Source: a virus
Direction: 5' to 3' (one strand)
DNA: 22,194 nt
Virus record (IMG/VR): IMGVR_UViG_3300033064_000047
Location: 1 to 22,194 of that record
Positions 1-7,985 of the stretch are shown piece by piece. The translations under genes and the position numbers were made by a program. The first letter of the stretch is position 1, and every line of letters starts with the position of its first letter. The notes beneath the pieces were generated by a model, which saw nothing but the letters and a program-made list of their open reading frames with translations, searched no databases and was not told the origin of the DNA.

Positions 1-459
1 GCGCTGGCTTCCTGCGGTTGAGCCAAAAAAGAAAGAAAGCACTTGGTCTGCCTTAGCAGACAGATACCCAATCAGCGTGCCAGCCATCACAGAATCAATT
101 GTGGAAAACCCCGCCAGCGTTGAAATAACCACGCCGACAAACGAGGTGACTACGATGATTGCCAACGAAGGCACGAGATAGGATTTGGTGGCAACTTGCA
201 TATCGCGTGCAGATTTGCGGTCTGTCACGGCCAGTTGCTCAAAGTCAAGGTTCATCGACTGGGCTTGCTTCTTCAATTCCAGTTCAGCAAGCTGGATGGA
301 CGCCACCTGCTCGGCGGTCAGCTTATTGCTGTTGAGGACATCCTGCACTTCCTCTGGAGCAATATTCAAGGTTTTTGATACGGCAGCCAAGGCCATACCA
401 GCCAACGGGCCACCAAGAGCCGTAACGACTGTTGGTGCAATTGTTTTAAGCCATTCCAT
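1..459 (-). CDS. Holin of the 3-TM (gene-transfer-agent holin) type, C-terminus cut by the window edge
   Basis: Predicted to permeabilise the inner membrane at the end of infection. It reads open for 153 codons from ATG at 459 to base 1 without a stop, so it is truncated by the window, not broken. The N-terminus (MEWLKTIAPTVVTALGGPLA) is a hydrophobic Gly/Ala-rich segment. An amphipathic charged helix follows (about residues 35-92, with the conserved-looking DRKSARDMQ at 80-88), then two membrane segments at about 95-117 and 122-147. This layout resembles the family named 'holin of 3TMs, for gene-transfer release' (PF11351), recalled by eye rather than searched. Its ATG overlaps the TGA of the upstream frameshifted gene (ATGA), so translation is probably coupled to the frameshifted product. 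Endolysin would be expected further left, outside the window. Confidence 0.8.
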   Translation of the reverse strand, partial: MEWLKTIAPTVVTALGGPLAGMALAAVSKTLNIAPEEVQDVLNSNKLTAEQVASIQLAELELKKQAQSMNLDFEQLAVTDRKSARDMQVATKSYLVPSLAIIVVTSFVGVVISTLAGFSTIDSVMAGTLIGYLSAKADQVLSFFFGSTAGSQR

Positions 460-949
460 CAGAAACCCCTATTTGTGATAACGTGAAATGCAATACTCAC
501 CAGCGGCACAACAATAGCAGATGAGCCGGAAATCCAGAGTGTATTCATAATAATTGCTACCTTCACTTCTTTCTCCTTCTGCTTGCGCTCCGCTTCTTCT
601 CTTTCCAGCATGTTGCGTTCCTTTGTCAGCCTAGTTCGCTCTGACATCATCTCTTCCCACACTGGCGCGTTGCCTGAGTAAAAGAGTATGTCCTTCAATT
701 CCTTCTCATGTTCTCTCAGCGCCTTAGATGCCAGTGCAATCTGGAGTGCTTCAGAACTGATTTGTGCATTCGTCTTTCCAATACTAGCAATCCGCGCTTT
801 ACTGCTTGCTAGGTGAACTGTGTCCGCTGCTTGATAAAAACTGCTGAATTCTTTATATAAACTGTGGATATCCTTACCAAGAGCGACTGCTTTTTTATAC
901 CGGCTACCGCACCTTGGGCAAGGGCAAAAGCTGTAAATGGGTCAATCAT
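459..949 (-). CDS. Phage membrane-anchored protein made by a candidate -1 frameshift (163 aa)
   Basis: The ATG at 949 has a strong Shine-Dalgarno (AGGAG, 5 nt before the ATG). The zero frame starts MIDPFTAFALAQGAVAGIKK and reaches a TAG at 809-811 after only 46 residues. At 890-896 the zero frame reads ATA AAA AAG, the slippery heptamer A AAA AAG of E. coli dnaX. Slipping back one base continues as AVALGKDIHSLYKEF and stays open to the TGA at 459-461, giving 20 + 143 = 163 residues. The -1 frame has no ATG before 698. The fused protein has a helical N-terminal half, a charged coiled-coil-like stretch (RTRLTKERNMLEREEAERKQ) and a C-terminal membrane segment. It resembles a family I recall in marine and freshwater phages whose members start MIDP and run through an IKK motif; function unknown. 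It sits just before the holin, so a lysis role is possible. A missing A in the homopolymer is the main alternative. Confidence 0.75.
890..896 (-). promoter_or_regulatory. Candidate -1 ribosomal frameshift site, A AAA AAG
   Basis: Read on the minus strand the heptamer is A AAA AAG in the zero frame of the gene starting at 949, with codons ATA AAA AAG. The same heptamer drives efficient -1 frameshifting in E. coli dnaX. An SD-like AAGGTG lies at 910-915, 13 nt upstream, a position where such elements can stimulate slippage. No strong downstream hairpin is obvious by eye. The coding potential switches frame exactly here. Confidence 0.65.
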
Positions 950-956
950 AAAACTC

Positions 957-1118
957 CTATTTCTTGTCCACAACCACCCAGCGGCAGATGCGCCCGTCTT
1001 TGCTTACAAACTCGTTTGCACCCGGCTTGTCATCTTTCTTAGGGATGCGGCAGACCAACACCGTTTTTGTCTCGGTATTGGGCCACGGGTTTTCAGCAGA
1101 GACAGTCTGGTCAATCAC
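957..1118 (-). CDS. Small hypothetical phage protein with GTG start (53 aa)
   Basis: A short gene starts with GTG at 1118 that overlaps the TGA of the gene before it (GTGA) and ends at TAG 957-959. It fills a gap that would otherwise be empty. The product begins MIDQTVSAENPWPNTETKTV and ends in GRICRWVVVDKK. It is soluble-looking, slightly basic, with two cysteines (residues 23 and 45), and no membrane segment or known domain is seen. Its stop codon merges with the Shine-Dalgarno of the next gene (TAGGAG). Function unknown; its place after the tail fibre suggests an accessory tail or lysis-region gene. Confidence 0.65.
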   Translation of the reverse strand: MIDQTVSAENPWPNTETKTVLVCRIPKKDDKPGANEFVSKDGRICRWVVVDKK

Positions 1119-1339
1119 GCTGCTTTAAGCGCCTTGAGCGCGTCCAGGCTATCTGCCGAGTCCACAAGCAAAGTAATGTCCCGTAGGCGCTGCTTCTCAG
1201 TCACGATTGCAGATGTGTTTGCGTTGGATTCCAAAGCACGTTGAAAAGCCACATCTTGTGCAGCCAGCAATGGCTCACGCTCTGCCCGCAAGCGGTTCTT
1301 GGTGATGGCCTTGGCCTTGTCCATATTGATGGTGATCAT
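1115..1339 (-). CDS. Small hypothetical phage protein (74 aa) downstream of the tail fibre
   Basis: The chosen start is ATG 1339, because it overlaps the TGA of the upstream gene as ATGA; an ATG four codons upstream also exists but is less coupled. The protein starts MITINMDKAKAITKNRLRAE and is almost entirely helical, with many Arg, Lys and Ala. It resembles small proteins often found beside tail-fibre genes in podo- and siphoviruses, whose N-terminus 'MITINMxKAK' is familiar. Function unknown; a fibre-assembly or chaperone role would be inference from location only. Confidence 0.75.
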   Translation of the reverse strand: MITINMDKAKAITKNRLRAEREPLLAAQDVAFQRALESNANTSAIVTEKQRLRDITLLVDSADSLDALKALKAA

Positions 1340-1521
1340 GCATACTCCCATGCGTTGCGAAATGTGCGGTCTGTTGGGATGTCAGCGACATCCACAATCT
1401 TAAACGGCTTGCCAGCAGGGACATCTTTAGCGGCTATTTCCTCAATGGTTAAGCCGCACTCAGCGGCGGGAACAATGATGGCAACACCGTCATCAGTTGG
1501 GTAAATGATTCGCTGATTCAT
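1336..1521 (-). CDS. Small hypothetical phage protein (61 aa)
   Basis: It starts at ATG 1521 after a good Shine-Dalgarno (AAAGGAT, 7 nt spacing) and follows the tail fibre gene by 12 bases. The sequence MNQRIIYPTDDGVAIIVPAA looks like a small mixed alpha/beta domain and ends DRTFRNAWEYA. Similar proteins with MNQRIIYPTDDG at the N-terminus occur near tail genes of phages of environmental Proteobacteria (recalled, not searched). It is coupled to the following gene by ATGA. No catalytic motif is visible. Confidence 0.75.
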   Translation of the reverse strand: MNQRIIYPTDDGVAIIVPAAECGLTIEEIAAKDVPAGKPFKIVDVADIPTDRTFRNAWEYA

Positions 1522-1533
1522 TTTTTTATCCTT

Positions 1534-2547
1534 TTAGCGGAATATAGAAACCATTGCATCACTTATATCATCAAGAGCTGTGGCACTAACATTTAAACAT
1601 TGAAACGTAGTTTTTGAAACAGTTTTGTTAGTACTATCCGATGTTTCTACCATATCACGCAAAAAATCAGCTCCAGTTCCGTTATACCCGTGTGAAAGCA
1701 TTGTTGCATAGTTAACATCAGGCATTGCAGTTGTGAAATTAATCGTGTAATTGCCTGTGGCGTTATCTGTAATACTTGACACATTACCACTTGCGCGTAT
1801 TGCTGGAGTACCTGTGCCATTAAAGTTCACCCAAGCACGGGCGGCATAAATAGGCGCTGTGCCTGTCACAGTAGCAAATTGAGCTGAGTTGATGTTGGGT
1901 GTGGTTAATGTTTTATTTGTTAGCGTCTGACTTCCAGTCAAAGTCACTACTGTGCTGTCAATTGCAATTGTGCCGGTGCTAGTAATTGGCCCACCAGTAA
2001 GACCCGTTCCAGTGGCAACTGAAGTCACAACAGTCCCAGCTACTATGCTTGTCCACGCGCTGTTGATGTAGCCCTCCATCGCTGCCGTGGTAGTGTTGTA
2101 GCGGATCATGCCGTTGGACGGTGTAGGACGCTCTGCGGTAGTGCCAGCGTTTACTTTTGTCGCGCCAGTTCCGGTGAACGTCACTGCGCCAGATGCCGTC
2201 AACGTGGTGAACGCGCCAGTGTTCGGTGTGGTGTTACCTATGGGTGGAGGCGTTGCAAATGTGGTGATGTCTATCGGAGTTAAGATGTTGTCCACTGTGT
2301 ACAGCAGCACATCCGTCGCCGTTTTAACGATAAATTTATAGCTAGTGTTGGTCAATAGCCAAATGTTGGCCTGGCCAAGAGAGTCCAAGATGATGGGGTT
2401 GGTGTTGGCCGTGCCAGCGGTGTAATCGGTGTAGGTTGCAATCGGCGTAGATGTCCCCGCAGCGTAAGTAAAAATCTTTCCGCCGACCAACGGAGTGCCG
2501 TCAGATCCAAAGATCTGCTGCTTGGGTGTAGGTGTTAGTACGGCCAT
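1534..2547 (-). CDS. Tail fibre protein with particle-binding N-terminal domain (337 aa)
   Basis: Probable receptor-binding or fibre protein attached to the tail. The N-terminus (MAVLTPTPKQQIFGSDGTPL, then GGKIFTYAAGT and NPIILDSLGQANIWL, about residues 1-90) matches the general pattern of podovirus fibre/tailspike head-binding domains, with the G-K-I-Y and 'PII-D-G' elements also seen in the P22 tailspike N-terminus. The middle (about 165-235) is a Thr/Gly/Ser-rich beta repeat region with the common TGTGLTGGPI motif. The C-terminal ~100 residues form a distinct domain (AARAWVNFNGTGTPAIRASG onward), the likely tip. No chaperone-protease motif or depolymerase active site was recognised. Its ATG overlaps the TAA of the preceding gene (TAATG). 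Confidence 0.82.
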   Translation of the reverse strand: MAVLTPTPKQQIFGSDGTPLVGGKIFTYAAGTSTPIATYTDYTAGTANTNPIILDSLGQANIWLLTNTSYKFIVKTATDVLLYTVDNILTPIDITTFATPPPIGNTTPNTGAFTTLTASGAVTFTGTGATKVNAGTTAERPTPSNGMIRYNTTTAAMEGYINSAWTSIVAGTVVTSVATGTGLTGGPITSTGTIAIDSTVVTLTGSQTLTNKTLTTPNINSAQFATVTGTAPIYAARAWVNFNGTGTPAIRASGNVSSITDNATGNYTINFTTAMPDVNYATMLSHGYNGTGADFLRDMVETSDSTNKTVSKTTFQCLNVSATALDDISDAMVSIFR

Positions 2548-2771
2548 TATTTGTCCTTGTCTTGTTTGTTTTCCAAACGGTCAAAAATCTTACCTAGCAT
2601 TTCCTTGACCTCTTTCATGTCGTCGCGGTAGTCCTGCCGCGCAACGTAGACCAAGGGTAGTTTACTCAGGTCTGTTTTCAATTCTTGCACCGCCGACCAC
2701 AGTTCGCGGGCGAACCATCCAGCGACAGTCAGAGCCGCGCCGAATAGGATGTTGAGTAGTTGTTGTTCCAT
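2547..2771 (-). CDS. Small membrane protein with coiled-coil tail (74 aa)
   Basis: A single membrane segment spans about residues 5-25 (LLNILFGAALTVAGWFAREL) and is followed by a charged helical tail (DMKEVKEMLGKIFDRLENKQ). This shape is common for small phage proteins annotated as holin-like or unknown. It lies between the last ejection-protein gene (one base gap) and the tail fibre (TAATG overlap), in the same place in many podoviruses. It could be a second holin-type or spanin-like lysis protein, or a small virion protein; the sequence does not decide. Confidence 0.72.
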   Translation of the reverse strand: MEQQLLNILFGAALTVAGWFARELWSAVQELKTDLSKLPLVYVARQDYRDDMKEVKEMLGKIFDRLENKQDKDK

Positions 2772-2772
2772 G

Positions 2773-5232
2773 CTATCGCCGTAGGTTGTTCATCAGGTCT
2801 AAGTTATCTTGTCTGAATTGGTCTAGGCTGCTTTCAGGCGCTAACATATTTTGTTGAAAAGCGCGTGTCTTTGGCCCTTGCCCGCCGGTAGATGTGGGCC
2901 GTGGGGCGCGTAGCTGGTCTTCCAAAGTAGCCAACACATCTAGCATTTTTAACAACATTATCTTGTTGGCAATGGCCTTGTCAGACAAGCCTTTCAACTC
3001 TGGCGCAGCCGCAGCTAAATCAACTTTAGTCTTTTCCCACGCAACTTTCTCAGACGCCGACAAAGCAAAGTTTTGCCCCGCCGCCACTTTTTGCGACGCA
3101 GTGCTAAGGTCACGTCCGGTGTCGGACATAAACACTTCTGGAGTAGCGCCTTTGACGCCTGCACCACCTACTTTGTACGTGCCCGTAATCGGGTCAAGTT
3201 CCAACACACTGCCGCCACCTGTGGGTTGACGCGCTGCTGCTTCCGCCGCCGCTTGTTGGGCTTCGGCTTGCGCGCCTTGGCGCATAGACAAGTCGCGCTC
3301 TCGCGCCCGCATGATGTCAAATGCGCCAGGCTGTCCTTGCACAGGTACATTTGGATCGTAACCTAAACGTGGTATAGCTGGAAGTGGGGCGGCAGGGGGC
3401 ACTATCAAAAAGTTTTGCGGCTCTGTTGCAGCGGATTTTCTAATGTCTTGCTGAAGTTGACCTGTGTATTGGTTTAATCGGTTAAGTTGCGCGGTAATGA
3501 ATTGTTGATCATTTGCATCATTAGTTCGGCGCAAATTGTCTTCAAGCCGTGCAATTTGAACTTGAACCGAATTTAATTTTTCATTTAGCACAGCAGTTGA
3601 TTCAAGCGGCGCTGCAACAGCAGCAGCCAATTGATTGACAGGAATCCGAAAGTCTTGCAGCTTCAGCCCAGCTTGATAGCCAGGTGAGGCCATACGCCTA
3701 GCTGCTGCCGCGCCGCCAAACTCGCTTACCGCGCCGCCAATAACACCACCAAGAATAGATCCGGTTAACCCGAATTGAGACCCTGCCAATGCGCCTGCCG
3801 CGCCCCCTGCGCCCGACCGGCTAAGACGCGGGGCGCTGAAAAATTTAGACCCTGCTTCGGTGGAAAATACGTCAGGGAAATTTCCCGCAATCTTGCCTAG
3901 CGAAGCAATGTCGCCCGTGAGGGTGTTGTCTTTAGCAGTGATCCGCGCCAGTTTCCCTACGTCAACCATGCCGGTGTTTAAATCCACCGCGCCTTCGTAA
4001 GCATATGTACGCGCCATCTTTTGACGCGCGTCACGGAACTCACCCAACAGTTTTGGGTTTGAGATATTGGAATCAATCATCGACTCCAACTGGCTGGCAA
4101 TGGATAGATTAGCGTCGGCAATAGCTAACTGCTTGGGTGATGCGTTTTGGTTGTTGTAGATTTTCTTTGCGTCTGCGCGAAGATTTCTTACGTTCTCAAG
4201 AAGCTGCGCGCCTGTCAACCCCGCTTGGGTCTTAGCCACCGCTTCGTCAATTAGCTTGTTGACTTTCTTAGCTGTAGCCTCGCCGCCTATGAGGGCTTCA
4301 TTTTTGCGAAGCCCTTGCAAATTTGCAAGCGTTGTTTCATCGGCCACCATCGTAGGCAGATTGACCACATCAACATATGGCTTGGCCAACGATTCCCGCG
4401 ATTTCTTAAATGCAGCGCCGTTCAGTGAAGTAGTAGCGTCAAGCCCTAACTCAGCCTTTGCGATCTCTGTGACGCGAGGGCGGTTTGCAGCCGCAAGTGC
4501 TTCTGGCCCGCGCGGCCCCGCCGCCATTGAGTACAGCTTTGCCGTCCGCGACGGGTCAATATCCGCCGGGTTAAGAGCAATCTTCAGTCGTTGAGCTTCT
4601 GCGGCAGCGTCTAGCTGCGGGCCTTTGGCATACGATTCAGCGGACAGGCGCTCACGTTTGGCCTGAAGGCCTGCCTCAAACGGCAATTGAACGCCGGTCT
4701 TAATTTGCTGTACGACAGGCGTGGCAGCTTCCTTGACCGCGCCAAGCGCTTTTGGTGCAGCCAGCGTCAACGATGCAATTATGTTTTCTACATCGCTGGG
4801 AGCCATCCCTGTCTTTTCGGCTATATATTTGGCACCTTTTTGGTAGTTCTGGCCAATAAAGTCCATTACTTGGCGGCTAGTTTCTTGCTGGTACTCAGGG
4901 GTCTCAGTTACACCAAAAGTTTTTCCAAATGGCTTGTCTACAGCGCTCACCAACGCTTGCGTTGACGCTGTTGCTTGCTCTGGAGTTCTGCCCGCCAAAC
5001 GCAACATCGGGTAGCCCGCGTATTGAACTACACCTGGAATAATGCCGCCTAGCGTCACATCAGCCAAAGACGCAGCGCCGCGTCCAAATTGCGTCAATGC
5101 GCCAGCGCGTTGGCGTGGGGCTGGGATTTCTGATGTGACAACCTCACCATATTGTTTGGCAAGCGCGTCGTAATCAACAGCAGGCGGCGCATCAGCGCCA
5201 CCGTATTTCTTGGCCAGTGCGTCGTAGTCCAT
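2773..5232 (-). CDS. Large DNA-ejection/internal virion protein, P22 gp16-position (819 aa)
   Basis: By position it is the third and largest of three consecutive ejection-type proteins (P22 order gp7-gp20-gp16), expected to be packaged in the head and expelled into the host envelope with the DNA. The N-terminus holds an imperfect direct repeat: DYDALAKKYGG at 2-12 and DYDALAKQYGE at 20-30. A Gly/Ala zipper likely to insert in membrane lies at about 474-510 (GGAAGALAGSQFG, GGVIGGAVSEFGG). A heptad-rich helix lies around 540-595, and an Ala/Gln-rich helix near 645-675. No lytic transglycosylase motif was recognised. It begins by TAATG overlap with the 673-aa gene. The role is inferred from synteny and architecture, not from sequence identity. 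Confidence 0.7.
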   Translation of the reverse strand: MDYDALAKKYGGADAPPAVDYDALAKQYGEVVTSEIPAPRQRAGALTQFGRGAASLADVTLGGIIPGVVQYAGYPMLRLAGRTPEQATASTQALVSAVDKPFGKTFGVTETPEYQQETSRQVMDFIGQNYQKGAKYIAEKTGMAPSDVENIIASLTLAAPKALGAVKEAATPVVQQIKTGVQLPFEAGLQAKRERLSAESYAKGPQLDAAAEAQRLKIALNPADIDPSRTAKLYSMAAGPRGPEALAAANRPRVTEIAKAELGLDATTSLNGAAFKKSRESLAKPYVDVVNLPTMVADETTLANLQGLRKNEALIGGEATAKKVNKLIDEAVAKTQAGLTGAQLLENVRNLRADAKKIYNNQNASPKQLAIADANLSIASQLESMIDSNISNPKLLGEFRDARQKMARTYAYEGAVDLNTGMVDVGKLARITAKDNTLTGDIASLGKIAGNFPDVFSTEAGSKFFSAPRLSRSGAGGAAGALAGSQFGLTGSILGGVIGGAVSEFGGAAAARRMASPGYQAGLKLQDFRIPVNQLAAAVAAPLESTAVLNEKLNSVQVQIARLEDNLRRTNDANDQQFITAQLNRLNQYTGQLQQDIRKSAATEPQNFLIVPPAAPLPAIPRLGYDPNVPVQGQPGAFDIMRARERDLSMRQGAQAEAQQAAAEAAARQPTGGGSVLELDPITGTYKVGGAGVKGATPEVFMSDTGRDLSTASQKVAAGQNFALSASEKVAWEKTKVDLAAAAPELKGLSDKAIANKIMLLKMLDVLATLEDQLRAPRPTSTGGQGPKTRAFQQNMLAPESSLDQFRQDNLDLMNNLRR

Positions 5233-7253
5233 TAAAGCCCCGCAGCTTTCTTAAACTGATTGGCTGCTTCAGCAGTAGGGAATGTCTTAGTACGGCCATC
5301 AGGCAAGGTGACAACATTACCGCCTGTTGCGGCGGGTTTACTGCCAGGAATTAGCGCGGCTCCAGATGTTGGTGGTGGGGGTGGGGCGGCGGGGATTGCT
5401 ACTTCTAAAGGAATGTTGGTTTTTATGCCTTTGACCGATTTGTTATGCCGTTCAATTACGCTGCGAGCCGCACGATCATTTATGTCTAGCACTTTACGAA
5501 TGGCGGTTTCATCCATAGAAATTTCGCCCGCCGCAGCTTTTGTAGCGTACTCACGGTCAGCGTCTGATATAGCGGTTCCCGCGCCAAATTGCTTGATAAG
5601 TTTGCCTACGTTTGCGGCCATTGCAGAGCCATAGGCTTGCGAATTTGTTGCTGCATCAGCGTAGCCAAAATCAATGCCGCCGTGTTTAAGCGCCTTGTTA
5701 AGGCCCACAAAAAAGTCCGCGCCTGCGCCAGTGATCGCGCCGGATGTAAGAAGCGAACGGCCCACTTCGTTAGTCGCCAAAATATCTGCCGCCGCTTGCG
5801 CCGTTTCTTGGCTTTCAAGCACTCGTTTTGATTGCCCCGTACCAAGTCCAGTCGCAAACGCCCCTTCTTGTTTTTGGTCAATGCTGACTGTAGTCTTAGG
5901 CGTACTCAAAACTATGAAATCGGTAAAGGAGCCTTTGTAGCCGCTGTTCTTTTTTGCGTACTCGTATCTTTCAATGGCTCCATCTACGGATTTTGCTGGA
6001 ATATCCACTAGCTTTGCAATTCGTTTAGTAGCGGCGTCTTTTGCGGCTTGGCTTGCGTTTGGATTCGCAAGCACCGCGACTTCTTTTTGCGTTTCACTAA
6101 GCGAAGGCGCGCCTTTAAATGTACCTACGCTAGGAAGAACGTATGTTCCATCTGGCGAGATGCTAAAGCCTTTGCTCAAGTTGTCTATCTGCTTGCCCAA
6201 GTCCTCGTACTTCAGTTTTGCGCTTGACGATCTCAAGAACGGCTCTAATTGGTTTCGTTGTTCTTGGAGACCTTGAATCTTCAGCGCCAAGGCGTTTGCC
6301 ATGTCTGGCGGCGCGGTCGGTGCAGCGGCAGCAGCAGGAGCAGGGGCCGCAGGAGCCATAGGTGCAACAGCCGCAGGGGCAGCAACAGCAGCAGGGGTAG
6401 GCGCAGCAACAGCAGCAGGAGCCATAGATGCAAGGCCCGCCGCGCGCGTACCAGAAAGCGGTGCGGGGGCTGCTGAAGCCGCAAACAATTCTGCGAATTT
6501 TTCTTCTGGAATTGGAACTCCGTCTAGGTAATACGTTTTATTACCTCTAGCGTCTTGTGATACGTTTAGTTTACCTAACGGTACGGCGGCTTGCGTTGGG
6601 CGAACCAAAGGCGCTTTCGTGTCGTCTACCGGCGCGGTTGGCACTACGGCGGCAGGTGCAGCAGACGCAGCGGCGGCGGGCGGGACTCTAGACGCTAAAT
6701 ACCGTTGTTCTTCTAAAATGTCCAAGCGATCTTTAGCCGCCATCATCCCGGTCACAGTTCTCCGTTGCCAAGTTGCAAAATCTGGCGCAGCGTTAATTTG
6801 CGCTTTTAACTGCGTAGCTTGTTCCGGCGATATGATTTTGCGTGAGACTTGCGTATCAATACTGGCCAATGCGCTGGGCGCGTCGGGGAAATTTGAAATT
6901 TCGCTCAACGCCTTATCTAACTTTTGAGTTTCAAATTCATAACTAGATTTATTTGCCAGCGCCTGTTCTTTTCTTTGCTCAGCCAAACTTTTAAGTGCGG
7001 CTTGCCCTGGTTTACCAAGCCTTAACAGTCCGCGTTGGCCTTCGGGGGTGGTTAAATCGTTAGTTGGATCTGCCAAATAATTCTGAACGCCTTCTTCCTC
7101 TAGCATAGCCCGTTGAGCCGCAGATATTTGCATCTGTGCAAGTTGATTCTGAGTGCCCGCGTTCACTACGCTCATGAGCTGGCTGTATTGGGCCGCTGGG
7201 CTTTCCAACTGAAGCGGCTGCCCAGTTAGCGCAATTCGTGTATCTAAAGGCAT
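5232..7253 (-). CDS. DNA-ejection/internal virion protein, P22 gp20-position (673 aa)
   Basis: Second of the three ejection-type proteins by gene order. It starts at ATG 7253 after AAGGAA, 10 bases past the previous gene. The N-terminal ~180 residues are helical with Gln/Ala-rich stretches (MPLDTRIALTGQPLQLESPA start). Residues about 188-320 are a low-complexity Ala/Pro linker interrupted by a short structured segment (GNKTYYLDGVPIPEEKFAEL). The C-terminal half is helical, with a proline run (PAAPPPPPTSG), and ends in a small LPDGRTKTFPTAEAANQFKK element that looks like a separate subdomain. Flexible, Ala-rich, partly disordered sequence suits a protein that must unfold to pass the tail. No enzyme motif seen. 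Confidence 0.7.
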   Translation of the reverse strand: MPLDTRIALTGQPLQLESPAAQYSQLMSVVNAGTQNQLAQMQISAAQRAMLEEEGVQNYLADPTNDLTTPEGQRGLLRLGKPGQAALKSLAEQRKEQALANKSSYEFETQKLDKALSEISNFPDAPSALASIDTQVSRKIISPEQATQLKAQINAAPDFATWQRRTVTGMMAAKDRLDILEEQRYLASRVPPAAAASAAPAAVVPTAPVDDTKAPLVRPTQAAVPLGKLNVSQDARGNKTYYLDGVPIPEEKFAELFAASAAPAPLSGTRAAGLASMAPAAVAAPTPAAVAAPAAVAPMAPAAPAPAAAAAPTAPPDMANALALKIQGLQEQRNQLEPFLRSSSAKLKYEDLGKQIDNLSKGFSISPDGTYVLPSVGTFKGAPSLSETQKEVAVLANPNASQAAKDAATKRIAKLVDIPAKSVDGAIERYEYAKKNSGYKGSFTDFIVLSTPKTTVSIDQKQEGAFATGLGTGQSKRVLESQETAQAAADILATNEVGRSLLTSGAITGAGADFFVGLNKALKHGGIDFGYADAATNSQAYGSAMAANVGKLIKQFGAGTAISDADREYATKAAAGEISMDETAIRKVLDINDRAARSVIERHNKSVKGIKTNIPLEVAIPAAPPPPPTSGAALIPGSKPAATGGNVVTLPDGRTKTFPTAEAANQFKKAAGL

Positions 7254-7262
7254 GATTGTTCC

Positions 7263-7985
7263 TTATGCTAAGCTAACGCCTTGCACTGGCTGTAACATTC
7301 TATTTACCGGGCTGTTGTAGTTCAAATAATTTGACAACCCGCTATTAATCGCGTTGTAAGCGCCCATGTAGCCAGACGCGCGGGCGTTGGCCGCACCCAT
7401 GTAGCCCTCAGCAGTAGCGTTTGCGCCCGCCATGCCATAGCCGCCTATCGCGCTGGCATTTTGAGCGCCAGCAGCCCCAAGTTGTTGGGATGTGCTTTGG
7501 CCCATGCCGGTCAACGATTGCAACGGGCCAAGACGCGCTTGGCGTTCAGCTTGGTAGCGGTTGAATGCGTTGGTGTACTCTTGCGAACCCATTTCTTGGC
7601 CAAAGCGTGTAGCGGCTTTCAACGCGCCGCCCGAGATCAATCCGCCGCGTGCAGCCGCCGAACGCTCCAACGCCTTTTGGCCTTCTGACAGCCGAAACGC
7701 ATAACCTGGGTCGGCTTGAAATTGATCTTGTCCAAATTGTGTGTACTTAGACGCTTGCACTAACTCAGGCAAGGCATTGACGCCAACATCGTAAAACGGT
7801 TGCTGACGTTTTACATTTTCTTCGTACTGCTTTTGCTGCAAGTCTGACGCATAACGAGATGCAGCAGATACCGTTTCCGCAGAACGTTCAGCCGCTTCTG
7901 CTTGTGTGTTTGCGGCTTTATCGGCAGCGTACGCGCCAACTAAGGCGCTCCCTCCAATTGCTACTGCTGTGTATACTGCTGACAT
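7263..7985 (-). CDS. DNA-ejection/internal virion protein, P22 gp7-like (240 aa)
   Basis: First of three ejection-type proteins. Its length is near that of P22 gp7 (about 229 aa). The N-terminus carries a hydrophobic Gly/Ala segment (AVAIGGSALVGAYAADKAAN), followed by Ala/Glu/Gln-rich helices. The central motif DPGYAFRLSEGQKALERSAA followed by RGGLISGGALKA and GSQEYTNAFNRYQ is one I recall in many podovirus internal proteins. The C-terminal third is Gly/Ala/Ser/Asn-rich with repeated GYMGA units (near 193-208). It overlaps the end of the upstream SET-domain gene by 25 bases, so the two are translationally linked. Confidence 0.78.
   Translation of the reverse strand: MSAVYTAVAIGGSALVGAYAADKAANTQAEAAERSAETVSAASRYASDLQQKQYEENVKRQQPFYDVGVNALPELVQASKYTQFGQDQFQADPGYAFRLSEGQKALERSAAARGGLISGGALKAATRFGQEMGSQEYTNAFNRYQAERQARLGPLQSLTGMGQSTSQQLGAAGAQNASAIGGYGMAGANATAEGYMGAANARASGYMGAYNAINSGLSNYLNYNSPVNRMLQPVQGVSLA

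Noticed and set aside
459-698. A separate 79-aa gene starting at ATG 698
   Set aside because: No clear ribosome site, and the same frame has coherent protein-like sequence for 64 codons before it, back to the slippery site.
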